Part shown: in pieces, positions 17,457-26,479 of the stretch | Layout: each line of letters starts with the position of its first letter | Numbering within the stretch: position 1 is the first letter of the stretch | Origin: Zunongwangia mangrovi | Lineage (GTDB): Bacteria; Bacteroidota; Bacteroidia; Flavobacteriales; Flavobacteriaceae | DNA length: 64,000 nt | Assembly: GCF_900112105.1 (NCBI RefSeq) | Contig: NZ_FOKV01000009.1 | Coordinates: forward strand, 1 to 64,000 | Direction of reading: 5' to 3' | Notes under the pieces: generated by a model | What the model was told of the DNA's origin: nothing | What the model saw: the letters and a program-made list of their open reading frames with translations, nothing else | Databases searched by the model: none | Position numbers and translations under genes: made by a program

Positions 17457-18413
17457 TTATTCATCGTAGATATTGGAGTAAGAGTTTCCTTCAGTAACAA
17501 AGAATTCTCCTGTAACATATCTAAAATGATCGTCTAATTTATCGATTTCAGCAAGATCATCTTCATCTAATTGATATCCAGAACTCGCAAGATTTTCTTT
17601 AATTCTTCCTTCATTCGTAGATTTTGGGATTACAGCCGTTCCTCTTTGTACAGCCCAGTTAATTAAAATCTGTCCTGCAGAAGCTCCGTGTTTTTTAGCG
17701 ATCTTTACTATTGTTGGATTTTCAAGTAAGCTTGGTTCGTCTTCAGCTTTCATGGCATCAGAACGATCTCCACTTCCTAATGGGGAATAAGCAGTAACAT
17801 TAATCCCATTTTTACTGCAGAATTCCAGAAGATCATTTTGATGAAGATAAGGATGTAATTCTACCTGAAGTGCCTCAGGATTTTCATTTGTTTTACTTAT
17901 TAGATCTTCTAATTTTTCTTTACTGAAATTAGAAACACCAATATGTTTTACCAAGCCTTGCTTTTTGGCTTCAACCATAGCTTCCCAGGTTTCGATAATT
18001 GGTACTTCCTGTAACGAATAAAATTCATCATCACTTTCTGGAAAACCAACTCCTTTTTTAAAAGCTACCGGCCAGTGAATTAAATATAGATCCAGGTAAT
18101 CTAATTTTAGATCGTTAAGACTTTGTTTTAAAGCCGGGATCACATCTTCCTTTTTGTGTGAATCATTCCAAAGTTTAGATGTGATCCATACTTCTTCTCT
18201 TTTTATTTTACCTTCAGTAAAAACCTTTTCAAAAGCTTCGCCAACTTCATTCTCGTTACCATAAGTGGCAGCGCAATCAATATGTCTATAGCCGCTTTTT
18301 AAAGCGGTTTCTACTGCTTTTGCAACTTCTCCTTTACCAGATTTCCAGGTACCAAGACCTATTGCTGGTTGCTCATCATCATTCTTATACTTAAGCGTTC
18401 TTAGTGGTTTCAT
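17457..18413 (-). CDS. aldo/keto reductase
   Basis: A 318-residue cytosolic NADPH-dependent TIM-barrel reductase. The complete catalytic tetrad is visible: Asp46 and Tyr51 in HIDCAATYGNE, Lys80 in ITSKLW and His113 in LIHWP. The cofactor-binding motif near the C terminus (IPKSTNEGRIKEN) and the GTWKSGKGEV start match the aldehyde reductase-like subfamily. The physiological substrate cannot be inferred. It is a single gene, converging with rny. Confidence 0.9.
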   Translation of the reverse strand: MKPLRTLKYKNDDEQPAIGLGTWKSGKGEVAKAVETALKSGYRHIDCAATYGNENEVGEAFEKVFTEGKIKREEVWITSKLWNDSHKKEDVIPALKQSLNDLKLDYLDLYLIHWPVAFKKGVGFPESDDEFYSLQEVPIIETWEAMVEAKKQGLVKHIGVSNFSKEKLEDLISKTNENPEALQVELHPYLHQNDLLEFCSKNGINVTAYSPLGSGDRSDAMKAEDEPSLLENPTIVKIAKKHGASAGQILINWAVQRGTAVIPKSTNEGRIKENLASSGYQLDEDDLAEIDKLDDHFRYVTGEFFVTEGNSYSNIYDE

Positions 18414-18508
18414 AGTTTATTGTTTTTCTCGAAATTAATCAGAGTAAAAGGCAAAATAAACTAATAACCAATGTTTAGCAGAAATTTAATAGTAGTTCTT
18501 AACCTACG

Positions 18509-19408
18509 TTAAGTTTTCTTTGGATGATATTTCTCCAAAACTTCTCGAAGATAGGTTCTATCTACGTGCATGTAGATTTCTGTAGTGGTAATACTTTCGT
18601 GACCTAGCATTTGTTGTATGGCTCGCAGATCTGCTCCATTTTCTAAAAGATGTGTAGCAAAAGAATGCCTAAAGGTGTGCGGACTAATCTTCTTCTTAAT
18701 GTTCGCTTTTTCTGCCAGCTGTCTAATAATAGTAAAGATCATCGCGCGAGTTAACTGGCCGCCTCTTCGGTTTAAGAATAAAGTGTCACTGGCCTCAGGT
18801 TTTGCATCCTGGTGCGATCTTACTTCATCTTTATAAATATTGATATATTTTATGTTGTAATCTGAAATGGGTACAAAACGCTGTTTATCACCTTTACCGG
18901 TTACTTTTATAAAACCTTCGTCAAAATAGAGATCTGATATTCTAAGATTGGTTAATTCTGAAACTCGTAAACCACATCCATAGAGCGTTTCTAGAATAGC
19001 GCGGTTTCGTTCACCTTCATTTTTGCTAAGGTCGATAGCAGCAATAAGCTCATCTATTTCTTCTACTGAAATTGTTTCAGGTAATTTTCTACCAATTTTC
19101 GGGGCTTCAATAAGATCTGTAGGATTATCTTCTCGATAGTCTTCAAAAATCAGGTAATTGAAGAAGCTTTTTAAACCCGAAATTAACCTTGCGCGAGATC
19201 TTGCATTTAGCTCTTTTGCTATCTCATATAAAAATAATTGCAGTGTTTCCTGGTCTATTGTAAGCGGAGTTGTAGAAATGCCTTTAACTTTTAAAAAATT
19301 AATAAGCTTGATTAGATCCAGTTCATAACTGCTAATCGAATTAATTGAAAGTCCGCGTTCTAACTTTAAATAGGTAAGGTAATCCTTTAAAATTTGCTCC
19401 CATTTCAT
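18509..19408 (-). CDS. xerD: site-specific tyrosine recombinase XerD
   Basis: A 299-residue recombinase of normal length with an N-terminal SAM-like core-binding domain and an intact catalytic set: Arg148 (YGCGLRVSE), Lys172 (TGKGDKQRF), His244 and Arg247 (HTFRHSFATHLL), His270 (LGHESI) and the nucleophile Tyr279 (TEIYMHV). It resolves chromosome dimers at dif with a partner or alone. XerC cannot be excluded by eye, but a xerD beside aroQ is a frequent flavobacterial arrangement; here two barrel genes lie between them. Confidence 0.88.
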   Translation of the reverse strand: MKWEQILKDYLTYLKLERGLSINSISSYELDLIKLINFLKVKGISTTPLTIDQETLQLFLYEIAKELNARSRARLISGLKSFFNYLIFEDYREDNPTDLIEAPKIGRKLPETISVEEIDELIAAIDLSKNEGERNRAILETLYGCGLRVSELTNLRISDLYFDEGFIKVTGKGDKQRFVPISDYNIKYINIYKDEVRSHQDAKPEASDTLFLNRRGGQLTRAMIFTIIRQLAEKANIKKKISPHTFRHSFATHLLENGADLRAIQQMLGHESITTTEIYMHVDRTYLREVLEKYHPKKT

Positions 19409-19488
19409 GTGTTAAAGATACAATTTAAGGTGGTTTAAACTTAGTAATACTTTAGCCTTTGCTAAGTTTTCTTTAAGAAGTGCATGCA

Positions 19489-19496
19489 TACATTTG
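19489..19496 (+). promoter_or_regulatory. -7 promoter box TACATTTG
   Basis: A TAnnTTTG match 28 bases before the ATG of the barrel gene at 19525. The -33 region is only T-rich. Confidence 0.5.
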
Positions 19497-19524
19497 CCCC
19501 TGTAATCAAAAACAAAATGTTATT

Positions 19525-20130
19525 ATGAAGAAGTCAATTTTAATTATTGCTTTAGTATTATTTGGAGCGACTACTATGAGTGCTCAGGAAGCGTGGAATT
19601 TTGGTATTAAGGGTGGTGTGAACTTCGCAGATTTTACCGGGGATGATTTTAGTTCACACAATTCCAGAACAAGCTTCAACGTAGGTTTACTTGCAGAAAT
19701 TCCAGTAGTTAATGGATTTTCAATCCAGCCAGAGGTTTTATATTCAGGACAGGGATATGAGATCTTTGAGATTGATCAGGAAAATTTTGCAGATACAGAC
19801 GATAATGTTGAGTATCAACTAGATTATGTAAGTGTACCAGTTTTAGCTAAGATCTATTTAGTAGATGGATTAAGTGTACAAGCAGGTCCTTCTTTTAACT
19901 TTAAAGTAAATGAAGAAATCGATTACCAACCATTAAGCGACGGTGGAGACATTGATAATGCATATCCAGAAGCTCAGGATTTTGAATTTGGTGGTGCAGC
20001 AGGTATCGAGTACAAATTCAACAACGGATTCTTTATCCAGGGTAGATATACTTATGGGTTTTCTGAAACTTTCGAAGATGCAGACGTACATAACTCAGTA
20101 TGGCAAGCAGGTGTAGGTTTTATGTTCTAA
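19525..20130 (+). CDS. outer-membrane beta-barrel protein (PorT-like family)
   Basis: The ATG at 19525 gives a 201-residue protein with signal peptide MKKSILIIALVLFGATTMSAQ; an ATG 15 codons upstream would overlap the promoter box. The mature part reads as an eight-stranded barrel: FGIKGGVNFADF, FNVGLLAEIPV, FSIQPEVLYSGQGYEI, VSVPVLAKIYL, LSVQAGPSFNFKV and a terminal aromatic strand VWQAGVGFMF. These barrels are abundant in Bacteroidota and mostly uncharacterised. A paralogous barrel gene follows, with an almost identical terminator. Confidence 0.85.
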   Translation: MKKSILIIALVLFGATTMSAQEAWNFGIKGGVNFADFTGDDFSSHNSRTSFNVGLLAEIPVVNGFSIQPEVLYSGQGYEIFEIDQENFADTDDNVEYQLDYVSVPVLAKIYLVDGLSVQAGPSFNFKVNEEIDYQPLSDGGDIDNAYPEAQDFEFGGAAGIEYKFNNGFFIQGRYTYGFSETFEDADVHNSVWQAGVGFMF

Positions 20131-20176
20131 GAAAAAACTGAAAAACAAACTAAACTAACTAACCAAATTATGAATT

Positions 20177-20207
20177 AAAGCGGAAGATTTTTCTTCCGCT
20201 TTTTTGT
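20177..20207 (+). terminator. terminator after first barrel gene
   Basis: Stem AAAGCGGAAG (20177-20186), loop ATTTTT, stem CTTCCGCTTT (20193-20202), then T-run. The same hairpin recurs after the next gene. Confidence 0.92.
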
Positions 20208-20269
20208 TGCTCAAAATGTAAAATCAATGCAAAATTGATTAAATTAGATTAAACTTTAATTCATCAATC

Positions 20270-20824
20270 ATGTCTAAAAAATTATTTTTTGCTCTTCTTT
20301 TTTTAGTGAGCATTGGCGGTGTTTCAGCCCAAACTGTAGAATTCGGAGTGCAAGCTGGGTATACAAATATTGAAGGAGAATCTTCTAGTTCTTCAGATGA
20401 TGTAAGCTATTCTGGAAATTCATCTGGTTTTTTCGTAGGTGCAGTTTTTGACTTTACTCTATCTGAAAAATTTCATCTTCAACCTTCCATAAACTATGCG
20501 AATGCAGATGAAACAAATTTCATAGTTATTCCATTATTGGCTCAATATTATTTAGAAAATTCGGGCTTTTATCTTTTAGGAGGCCCACAAACAACCATTT
20601 TTTTGGATAATTATTCTATTGAGAATATTGAATTTTTTAATGATTTAGGAATCGATTTAGCTTTTGGTGCAGGTTATGGAATTACAGATAATTTTTTCAT
20701 TGAAGCCCGATATAGTTTTGAACTAACAAATAGATACACTAAAGAGATTAGAGATGCTGCTGGTTCAACAGATATAGACGCAGGTTTTAATGCACTAAGT
20801 ATAGGAGTAGGTTATAAGTTTTAG
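20270..20824 (+). CDS. outer-membrane beta-barrel protein, paralogue
   Basis: A 184-residue protein with signal peptide (cleavage after VSAQ, residue 21) and barrel strands FGVQAGYTNIEGE, FFVGAVFDFTLS, FHLQPSINYANAD, FIVIPLLAQYYL, LGGPQTTIFLD and a C-terminal ALSIGVGYKF with terminal Phe. The order of strands and the LQPSI/IQPEV and VIPLLAQYYL/VPVLAKIYL blocks correspond to the preceding gene, so the two are probably an old tandem duplication. No ligand or partner can be inferred. Confidence 0.83.
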   Translation: MSKKLFFALLFLVSIGGVSAQTVEFGVQAGYTNIEGESSSSSDDVSYSGNSSGFFVGAVFDFTLSEKFHLQPSINYANADETNFIVIPLLAQYYLENSGFYLLGGPQTTIFLDNYSIENIEFFNDLGIDLAFGAGYGITDNFFIEARYSFELTNRYTKEIRDAAGSTDIDAGFNALSIGVGYKF

Positions 20825-20843
20825 CAGCATATAATTATGATTT

Positions 20844-20875
20844 AAAGCGGAAGATTTTTCTTCCGCTTTTTTTAT
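20844..20875 (+). terminator. terminator after second barrel gene
   Basis: Stem AAAGCGGAAG (20844-20853), loop ATTTTT, stem CTTCCGCTTT (20860-20869), T-run. Stem and loop are identical to the hairpin at 20177. Confidence 0.92.
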
Positions 20876-20961
20876 ACCTTTACTTTTCCTCGATGTAAAG
20901 AGGATTTTCAAACGAATACCTCAAAGGATTGACCTGAGGGGTTTTTCTAATAATACATAGC

Positions 20962-21375
20962 ATGAAATTACTGATCATCAACGGGCCCAATCTCAATCTT
21001 TTAGGAACTCGTGAACCTGAAATTTACGGAAATCAGACCTTTAAAGAATATTTTAATGATCTGCAGAAAAAGTTCGATAGTGTAGAGCTTTCTTATTATC
21101 AAAGCAATATCGAGGGGGAACTTATCGATATGCTTCATGATGCCCGCAAAGAATTTGATGGTGTAATTTTAAATGCTGCAGCATATACGCATACTTCAGT
21201 GGCTATTGCAGATGCCATTAAAGCGATCGAAACTCCGGTTATCGAAGTGCATATTTCCAATACACACGCTCGTGAAAGTTTCAGGCATAAATCCTTTTTA
21301 TCGCCGGTGGTAAAAGGCGTAATTTTGGGATTCGGACTCAAAAGCTACGATCTCGCGATACAAAGCTTTTTATAA
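20962..21375 (+). CDS. aroQ: type II 3-dehydroquinate dehydratase
   Basis: A 137-residue enzyme of the shikimate pathway, interconverting 3-dehydroquinate and 3-dehydroshikimate. Visible family features are the opening LLIINGPNLNLLGTREPEIY with catalytic Tyr22, the flexible-loop Arg in GTREPE, NAAAYTHTS, and EVHISNTHARE with the catalytic His. Length is slightly short but complete for the type II dodecameric family. Confidence 0.95.
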   Translation: MKLLIINGPNLNLLGTREPEIYGNQTFKEYFNDLQKKFDSVELSYYQSNIEGELIDMLHDARKEFDGVILNAAAYTHTSVAIADAIKAIETPVIEVHISNTHARESFRHKSFLSPVVKGVILGFGLKSYDLAIQSFL

Positions 21376-21460
21376 TTTGGGTCGAAATTCGATAATTTCA
21401 GCATTAATTTAATTCGAGATTCCTTCAGATAAAGAAGGAATTTTTCATTTTCAATTCGGT

Positions 21461-22189
21461 ATGAAAAAAGCTTATTTAAATTGGAGTAGTGGCAAAGACG
21501 CTGCTTTTTCTTTATATAAACTTAAGCAGGAAGACGATTTTGAGGTCGTTAAGCTATTTACTGCAATTAATACCGATGTAAACAGAATTTCGATGCATGG
21601 CGTTCGTGTAGAATTGCTCAAAGCTCAGGCAAAAAGCCTTGGCTTGCCTCTGCAATTGGCTAAATTTTCTGGAAATGTTTCTATGGAAACTTATAATGAA
21701 GTTATGGAAACCGAAACTAAAAAACTGAAAGCAGAAGATATCGAATTTGCATGTTTTGGTGATATATTTTTAGAAGATTTAAAAGAATATCGAGATGCGC
21801 AGCTGGCAAAAGTTGGTTTAAGCGGAGTCTATCCGCTTTGGAAAAAAGACACCAAAAAATTAGTCGAGGATTTTATCGAATTAGGCTTTAAAGCGATCGT
21901 TGTTTGTACTAATGCGAAATATTTGGACGAATCTTTCTGCGGAAGAGTGATCGATCATCAATTTCTGGAAGATTTGCCTAAAAATGTAGATCCCTGTGGT
22001 GAAAATGGAGAATTTCACAGCTTTGTTTTCGACGGACCAATTTTTTCTGAAGCTATTAATTTTGAAATAGGAGAAAAAGTCCACCGAACTTATCAAAAAG
22101 CAGAAGAGGGCGAAGATAATTGCTTTACAGATGAAGAAACCAATTGGGACACTGGATTTTGGTATTGTGATTTACTCGATTTACCCTGA
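21461..22189 (+). CDS. Dph6-like PP-loop ATP pyrophosphatase
   Basis: A 242-residue cytosolic protein with the PP-loop motif WSSGKDAAFSLYKL at residues 8-21 and the Dph6-family block FGDIFLEDLKEYRDAQL near residue 105, followed by PLWKKDTKKLVEDFI. Eukaryotic Dph6 amidates diphthine on elongation factor 2; bacteria lack diphthamide, so the substrate of the bacterial relatives is unknown. Late motif PCGENGEFHSFVFDGP is also characteristic. It lies between aroQ and a hydrolase gene on the same strand with short gaps, but no functional link is evident. Confidence 0.85.
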   Translation: MKKAYLNWSSGKDAAFSLYKLKQEDDFEVVKLFTAINTDVNRISMHGVRVELLKAQAKSLGLPLQLAKFSGNVSMETYNEVMETETKKLKAEDIEFACFGDIFLEDLKEYRDAQLAKVGLSGVYPLWKKDTKKLVEDFIELGFKAIVVCTNAKYLDESFCGRVIDHQFLEDLPKNVDPCGENGEFHSFVFDGPIFSEAINFEIGEKVHRTYQKAEEGEDNCFTDEETNWDTGFWYCDLLDLP

Positions 22190-22253
22190 AAACTTTACTA
22201 TAATTTTCTAACCTGAAATTATCTAAAATAGAAGAACAACCTTCAACTTAAAA

Positions 22254-23192
22254 ATGAATAAATTATTTATAATCTTAAAAAAAGTCTTTTTCGTCTTACT
22301 ATTTACCATTCTTATTTTAGGAGTTTTTGGATATGTTTACTTATACGTGCTTCCTAAAGGTCCAGAGGTTACCGAAGTAGAGAAACTGAAAACAGACACC
22401 GATTCTTTTGTGATGTATGCTTATAAAACAAATGAAAGAAGATCGATAAAAGTTTGGACGTATAAACCTGAGAATTGGAAGAATAATGATAGAATTATCT
22501 TTGTAATGCATGGCGGAGGTAGAAATGCAGACGATTATCTGGATGCCTGGAAAAATATAGCTGAAGAACAAAATATACTGGTTCTCGCACCTGAGTTTGC
22601 CAACAAGTTTTCAAAGTATACCACTAACGATTATCAGGAAGGTAATTTATTTACTTTTTTTGGAACCAGTAATCCCAAAGATGAGTGGGCTTATACGGTA
22701 ATAGAAAATATATTCGATCGAGTAAAAGAAACTAACGACATTACAAATGAAAGTTATGATCTCTTTGGACATTCTGCCGGTGGCCAATTTGTACATCGTA
22801 TGATCCTGCTAATGCCAGAAGCTAGAATTAATAAAGCAATCGCAGCAAATGCCGGATTTTATACCTTACCAATCGAAGATTTAGAATATCCTTACGGATT
22901 AAAAAATACTCAGATATCTTTTAATACTATTCAAAAGTCTTTTGAGAAACAATTAATCGTTTTTTTAGGAGAAAATGATAACGATCCAAGCCTTGGAACT
23001 TTTAGAGAAACAGATCTAGCTATGCAGCAGGGCGAGCACCGTTTAGCGCGAGGTTCATATTTCTACAAAACCGCTTTCAATTTAGCAGAAAAGAAATCAT
23101 GGAATTTTAATTGGAAAATTGACACGGTTCAAGATGTTGGTCACAACTACAGAGAAATGTCTAAGCAGGCAGTTAAGTATCTCATGAATTAG
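22254..23192 (+). CDS. membrane-anchored or exported alpha/beta hydrolase
   Basis: A 312-residue protein with one N-terminal hydrophobic segment (about residues 8-32) without a clear cleavage site, so it is probably anchored or exported. The alpha/beta-hydrolase core shows the oxyanion region VMHGGGRNADDYLDAW and the nucleophile elbow GHSAGG (Ser near 175); the catalytic His is probably in VGHNY close to the C terminus. It resembles poly(3-hydroxybutyrate) depolymerase/feruloyl-esterase-like hydrolases, but the substrate is not evident. Confidence 0.8.
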   Translation: MNKLFIILKKVFFVLLFTILILGVFGYVYLYVLPKGPEVTEVEKLKTDTDSFVMYAYKTNERRSIKVWTYKPENWKNNDRIIFVMHGGGRNADDYLDAWKNIAEEQNILVLAPEFANKFSKYTTNDYQEGNLFTFFGTSNPKDEWAYTVIENIFDRVKETNDITNESYDLFGHSAGGQFVHRMILLMPEARINKAIAANAGFYTLPIEDLEYPYGLKNTQISFNTIQKSFEKQLIVFLGENDNDPSLGTFRETDLAMQQGEHRLARGSYFYKTAFNLAEKKSWNFNWKIDTVQDVGHNYREMSKQAVKYLMN

Positions 23193-23214
23193 TATTCTGC
23201 AAAATAATTACATG

Positions 23215-23255
23215 AAAAAAGCCCTGAAAATATCGATTTTCAGGGCTTAAATTTT
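23215..23255. terminator. bidirectional terminator before lpdA
   Basis: Stem GCCCTGAAAATCG-type hairpin: GCCCTGAAAAT (23221-23231) pairs with ATTTTCAGGGC (23236-23246), with A-run before and T-run after. It serves the hydrolase gene and the converging lpdA. Confidence 0.9.
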
Positions 23256-23311
23256 TTATAGAATCAAAATCAAAAAGTCTATACTCTATGTTCTAAATTC
23301 TATTATCTGTT

Positions 23312-24703
23312 TTAGATATGGATCACTTCATCATAAGCAGCAGCAACAGCTTCCATTACCGCTTCACTCATTGTTGGGTGAGGGTGAACTGCTTTTAATA
23401 CTTCGTGTCCTGTAGTTTCTAGTTTTCTACCAAGAACCGCTTCTGCGATCATATCGGTAACACCGGCACCAATCATGTGGCAACCTAACCATTCACCGTA
23501 TTTAGCATCAAAGATTACTTTTACGAAACCATCAGATTTTCCGGCAGCTTTGGCTTTACCAGAAGCAGAGAATGGGAATTTACCCACTTTAATTTCGTAA
23601 CCAGCTTCTTTTGCTTGCTTTTCAGTGAAACCAACCGAAGCTATTTCAGGAGTAGCATACGTACAACCAGGAATATTTCCGTAGTCTAAAGGCTGTACAT
23701 TCATTCCTTTAATTTTTTCAACACAAATAATTCCTTCCGCAGAAGCAACGTGAGCAAGCGCTGGGCCATGTACTACATCACCAATTGCGTAAATTCCGTC
23801 CTTATTTGTTTTATAGAAATCGTCTACTACGATCTTATCTTTATCGGTTTTGATCCCTAATTCTTCAAGACCAATATTTTCGATATTTGTTTTAATTCCA
23901 ACCGCAGAAAGTACGATATCAGCTTCTAAAATTTCTTCACCTTTTTTAGTTTTAACTTTCGCTTTAACGCCATCGCCAGAAGTATCAACGCTCTCTACAG
24001 AAGAGTTTGTCATTACTTTAATACCAGCTTTCTTAACGCTACGCTCAAATTGTTTAGAAACATCCTCGTCTTCTAAAGGAACAAGGTTTGGTAAGAATTC
24101 TACGATAGTAACCTCGGTTCCCATCGAGTTATAAAAATGAGCAAACTCAACCCCAATCGCACCACTACCAACAACGATCATTTTCTTTGGTTGCTTATCC
24201 AAAGACATAGCTTCACGATATCCAATAACTTTTTTACCGTCTTGTTTTAGGTTTGGCAATTCACGAGAACGAGCACCAGTTGCAACGATAATATTATCTG
24301 CAGAGTATTCTGTCTTTTTATCTTTAGCATCGGTAACTTCAACCTTTTTACCAGATTTTAGTTTACCGTAACCATCGATAACATCGATCTTGTTCTTTTT
24401 CATAAGGAACTGTACACCCTTACTCATACCACTGGCAACATCACGACTTCTTTTAATTACAGCACCAAAATCCTTATCTGGATTCTCTAATTTTAAGCCG
24501 TAGTCTTCTGCATGTTTAAGATAGTCAAAAACCTCTGCACTTTTAAGCAATGCTTTTGTTGGGATACATCCCCAGTTTAAACAAACACCACCAAGGTTTT
24601 CTTTTTCCACAATAGCTGTTTTAAAGCCTAATTGTGAAGCACGGATCGCAGTTACATAACCACCCGGGCCACTACCTAAAACAATGATATCGTATTTACT
24701 CAT
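23312..24703 (-). CDS. lpdA: dihydrolipoyl dehydrogenase
   Basis: With the ATG at 24703 the protein has 463 residues, typical of the E3 subunit of 2-oxo acid dehydrogenase complexes, which reoxidises lipoyl groups with FAD and NAD. It shows the FAD-binding GSGPGGYVTAIRA, the redox disulfide in GGVCLNWGCIPTK (Cys41, Cys46), the NAD-binding VVGSGAIGVEFAHF, the second FAD motif IYAIGDV and the catalytic HPHPTMSEAVMEA. An ATG seven codons upstream is less likely. No other dehydrogenase-complex genes are adjacent. Confidence 0.95.
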   Translation of the reverse strand: MSKYDIIVLGSGPGGYVTAIRASQLGFKTAIVEKENLGGVCLNWGCIPTKALLKSAEVFDYLKHAEDYGLKLENPDKDFGAVIKRSRDVASGMSKGVQFLMKKNKIDVIDGYGKLKSGKKVEVTDAKDKKTEYSADNIIVATGARSRELPNLKQDGKKVIGYREAMSLDKQPKKMIVVGSGAIGVEFAHFYNSMGTEVTIVEFLPNLVPLEDEDVSKQFERSVKKAGIKVMTNSSVESVDTSGDGVKAKVKTKKGEEILEADIVLSAVGIKTNIENIGLEELGIKTDKDKIVVDDFYKTNKDGIYAIGDVVHGPALAHVASAEGIICVEKIKGMNVQPLDYGNIPGCTYATPEIASVGFTEKQAKEAGYEIKVGKFPFSASGKAKAAGKSDGFVKVIFDAKYGEWLGCHMIGAGVTDMIAEAVLGRKLETTGHEVLKAVHPHPTMSEAVMEAVAAAYDEVIHI

Positions 24704-24930
24704 ATTTAGATTTTTTTTAAACAAAAAATAGTTCCTGCGAATTTAAGGAATATTAGCTTAACCGAAAAGTTTTGCACTTACAGGATTCCCTTAAAATCGC
24801 CTTTATTTTTATGCTGAAATTTAATTTATGATTGTTTGCTTAAAGTTCGAAAATCTGATTTTTGAAGCTTATTTTTTATGCTGAAATTTTTAGATTGAAT
24901 ATACTTTCTCCTGAAGTAATTCTACGGAAT

Positions 24931-24968
24931 AAAAAAAGGCTTTACCCAAAAAGATAAAGCCTTTATAT
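24931..24968 (-). terminator. terminator of the collagen-like lipoprotein gene
   Basis: Stem AAAGGCTTTA (24935-24944) with TAAAGCCTTT (24955-24964). On the minus strand a T-run follows, about 22 bases after the stop. Confidence 0.85.
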
Positions 24969-24986
24969 TTTTAAATATACTGAAGC

Positions 24987-25538
24987 TTAATTAGCTAATT
25001 TGATATCTGAAGTTTTCAAATTCAATTCTTTCATAACTTCATTGTAATTTGTAATATCAAGGTCATTATTAGAAGCTAAATAATCTGAAGGAACAACAAC
25101 AATTCTAAAAATTTGGTTGTTGGTGTAATCTGTACTTAGGTTACTTAAATCAAAATTCCCTTCGATAATGATCTCAACGTCTGATGGAGTATGATTGTAA
25201 ACGTATTGAATTGTTCCTTCGTCAAAAAAGAAATTTTGAGGAATTAAACTCCATGTGTCAATAAAATTCCCATCGTTATCCTGAATTTCTCGGTATCGAT
25301 ACACTAAAACTGCATCAGCTTCAGGGTTAATTGTTGCTACATCATCAGGAATTGATATTAAACGTGAATAACTATTGCTATCAGAATAATAATCAAAAGT
25401 AATTTGTTCTTCTAATGTATAACCAAGTCCATCAAGACCATCTTCACCTGGAGGCCCTTGTGGTCCTACCTCTCCATCATCTGAACAGGAGGCAAATAAA
25501 AATGTGCTTACAAATAATAAAGTGAATATCTTTTTCAT
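24987..25538 (-). CDS. lipoprotein with short collagen-like segment
   Basis: A 183-residue lipoprotein with lipobox FLFASC (Cys18). Directly after it comes GEVGPQGPPGEDGLDGLG, a short run of Gly-X-Y triplets. The remaining 145 residues are beta-rich without recognised domain. Such collagen-like stretches after the lipid anchor recur in a family of flavobacterial lipoproteins and probably act as spacers. It ends the leftward stretch msrB-msrB-lipoprotein, but a 24-base gap and its own terminator allow separate transcription. Confidence 0.8.
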   Translation of the reverse strand: MKKIFTLLFVSTFLFASCSDDGEVGPQGPPGEDGLDGLGYTLEEQITFDYYSDSNSYSRLISIPDDVATINPEADAVLVYRYREIQDNDGNFIDTWSLIPQNFFFDEGTIQYVYNHTPSDVEIIIEGNFDLSNLSTDYTNNQIFRIVVVPSDYLASNNDLDITNYNEVMKELNLKTSDIKLAN

Positions 25539-25562
25539 AGTGGTAGTATTTAAAGTTTTTAA

Positions 25563-25955
25563 TTATTTTTTAAAATCTATGCTGGCCGAGTTTACGCAAT
25601 ATCGTTGCCCGGTATCTGTTGGGCCGTCATCAAAAACATGACCTAAATGGCTTCCGCAATTGGCACATAATATCTCGGTTCTTATCATTCCAAAGGTGCG
25701 ATCCTGGATATATTCGATCTTACCGTCTATAGCTTCATCGAAGCTTGGCCACCCACAAGCGCTTTCAAACTTGCTATCGCTTTCGAATAATTGTTCGTTA
25801 CAAGCGGCACATCGATATTCGCCATCTTCAAAGTGAAGATTATATTTTCCGGTATGTGGAGCTTCAGTTCCTTTTTTTCTAAGCACACGATATTGCTCTT
25901 CGGTAAGCTGTTCTTTCCATTCAGCTTCCGATTTCTCGATATTATATTTCTTCAT
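25563..25955 (-). CDS. msrB: peptide-methionine (R)-S-oxide reductase, cytosolic
   Basis: A 130-residue MsrB without signal peptide that reduces methionine-R-sulfoxide in proteins. Two zinc-binding CxxC pairs (CAAC near 49, CANC near 96) and the catalytic Cys120 in GQRYCVNSASIDF are present, as is ACGWPSF. It lies eight bases after a second, exported MsrB gene, so cytosol and envelope are served from one transcript. The upstream partner is its closest visible paralogue. Confidence 0.93.
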   Translation of the reverse strand: MKKYNIEKSEAEWKEQLTEEQYRVLRKKGTEAPHTGKYNLHFEDGEYRCAACNEQLFESDSKFESACGWPSFDEAIDGKIEYIQDRTFGMIRTEILCANCGSHLGHVFDDGPTDTGQRYCVNSASIDFKK

Positions 25956-25963
25956 TGGTTATT

Positions 25964-26452
25964 TTATTTTTCGGTAGGTTTAAAATCCATAGCGACACCG
26001 TTTATACAATGTCTTTTTCCAGTAGTTTCTCGTGGTCCATCATCAAAAACATGACCTAGGTGTCCACCACATTTTGCGCAGTGAACTTCGTCACGCTGGT
26101 ATCCTAGTTTAGAATCAGATCCAAAAGCCACGCCACCTTCAATAGCACGATCAAAACTTGGCCAGCCCGTACCGCTTTCAAACTTGTATTTATTTTCGTA
26201 AAGTTCGTTTCCGCAGGCAGCGCAAACAAAGGTTCCGTTTCCTTTTACCGTTAACAGATCGCTTGAAAAAGGACGCTCGGTCGCAGCTTTTCTAAGAACT
26301 TTAAATTCGGCATCTGTAAGTTCTTTTTTCCATTCGTTTTCAGATTTAGAAATTTCGAACTTTTGCTTCTTTTTCGCATTTTCTTCCTGGGCGTTCCCTT
26401 TGCAGCTTACCAGAGTAAATACGGCAATTAATATAAATAGTAACTTTCTCAT
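25964..26452 (-). CDS. msrB: peptide-methionine (R)-S-oxide reductase, lipoprotein form
   Basis: A 162-residue MsrB with a lipoprotein signal (TLVSC, Cys17) and a short linker before the catalytic domain. The zinc Cys pairs CAAC and CAKC, the TGWPSF motif and the catalytic Cys149 in GKRHCINGVAMDF are intact. It should repair oxidised proteins in the periplasm or outer membrane. Reduction of the enzyme there needs an exported electron donor that is not encoded nearby. Confidence 0.92.
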   Translation of the reverse strand: MRKLLFILIAVFTLVSCKGNAQEENAKKKQKFEISKSENEWKKELTDAEFKVLRKAATERPFSSDLLTVKGNGTFVCAACGNELYENKYKFESGTGWPSFDRAIEGGVAFGSDSKLGYQRDEVHCAKCGGHLGHVFDDGPRETTGKRHCINGVAMDFKPTEK

Positions 26453-26479
26453 TTCTTTTTATTTTGAAAGTTACAAAGA

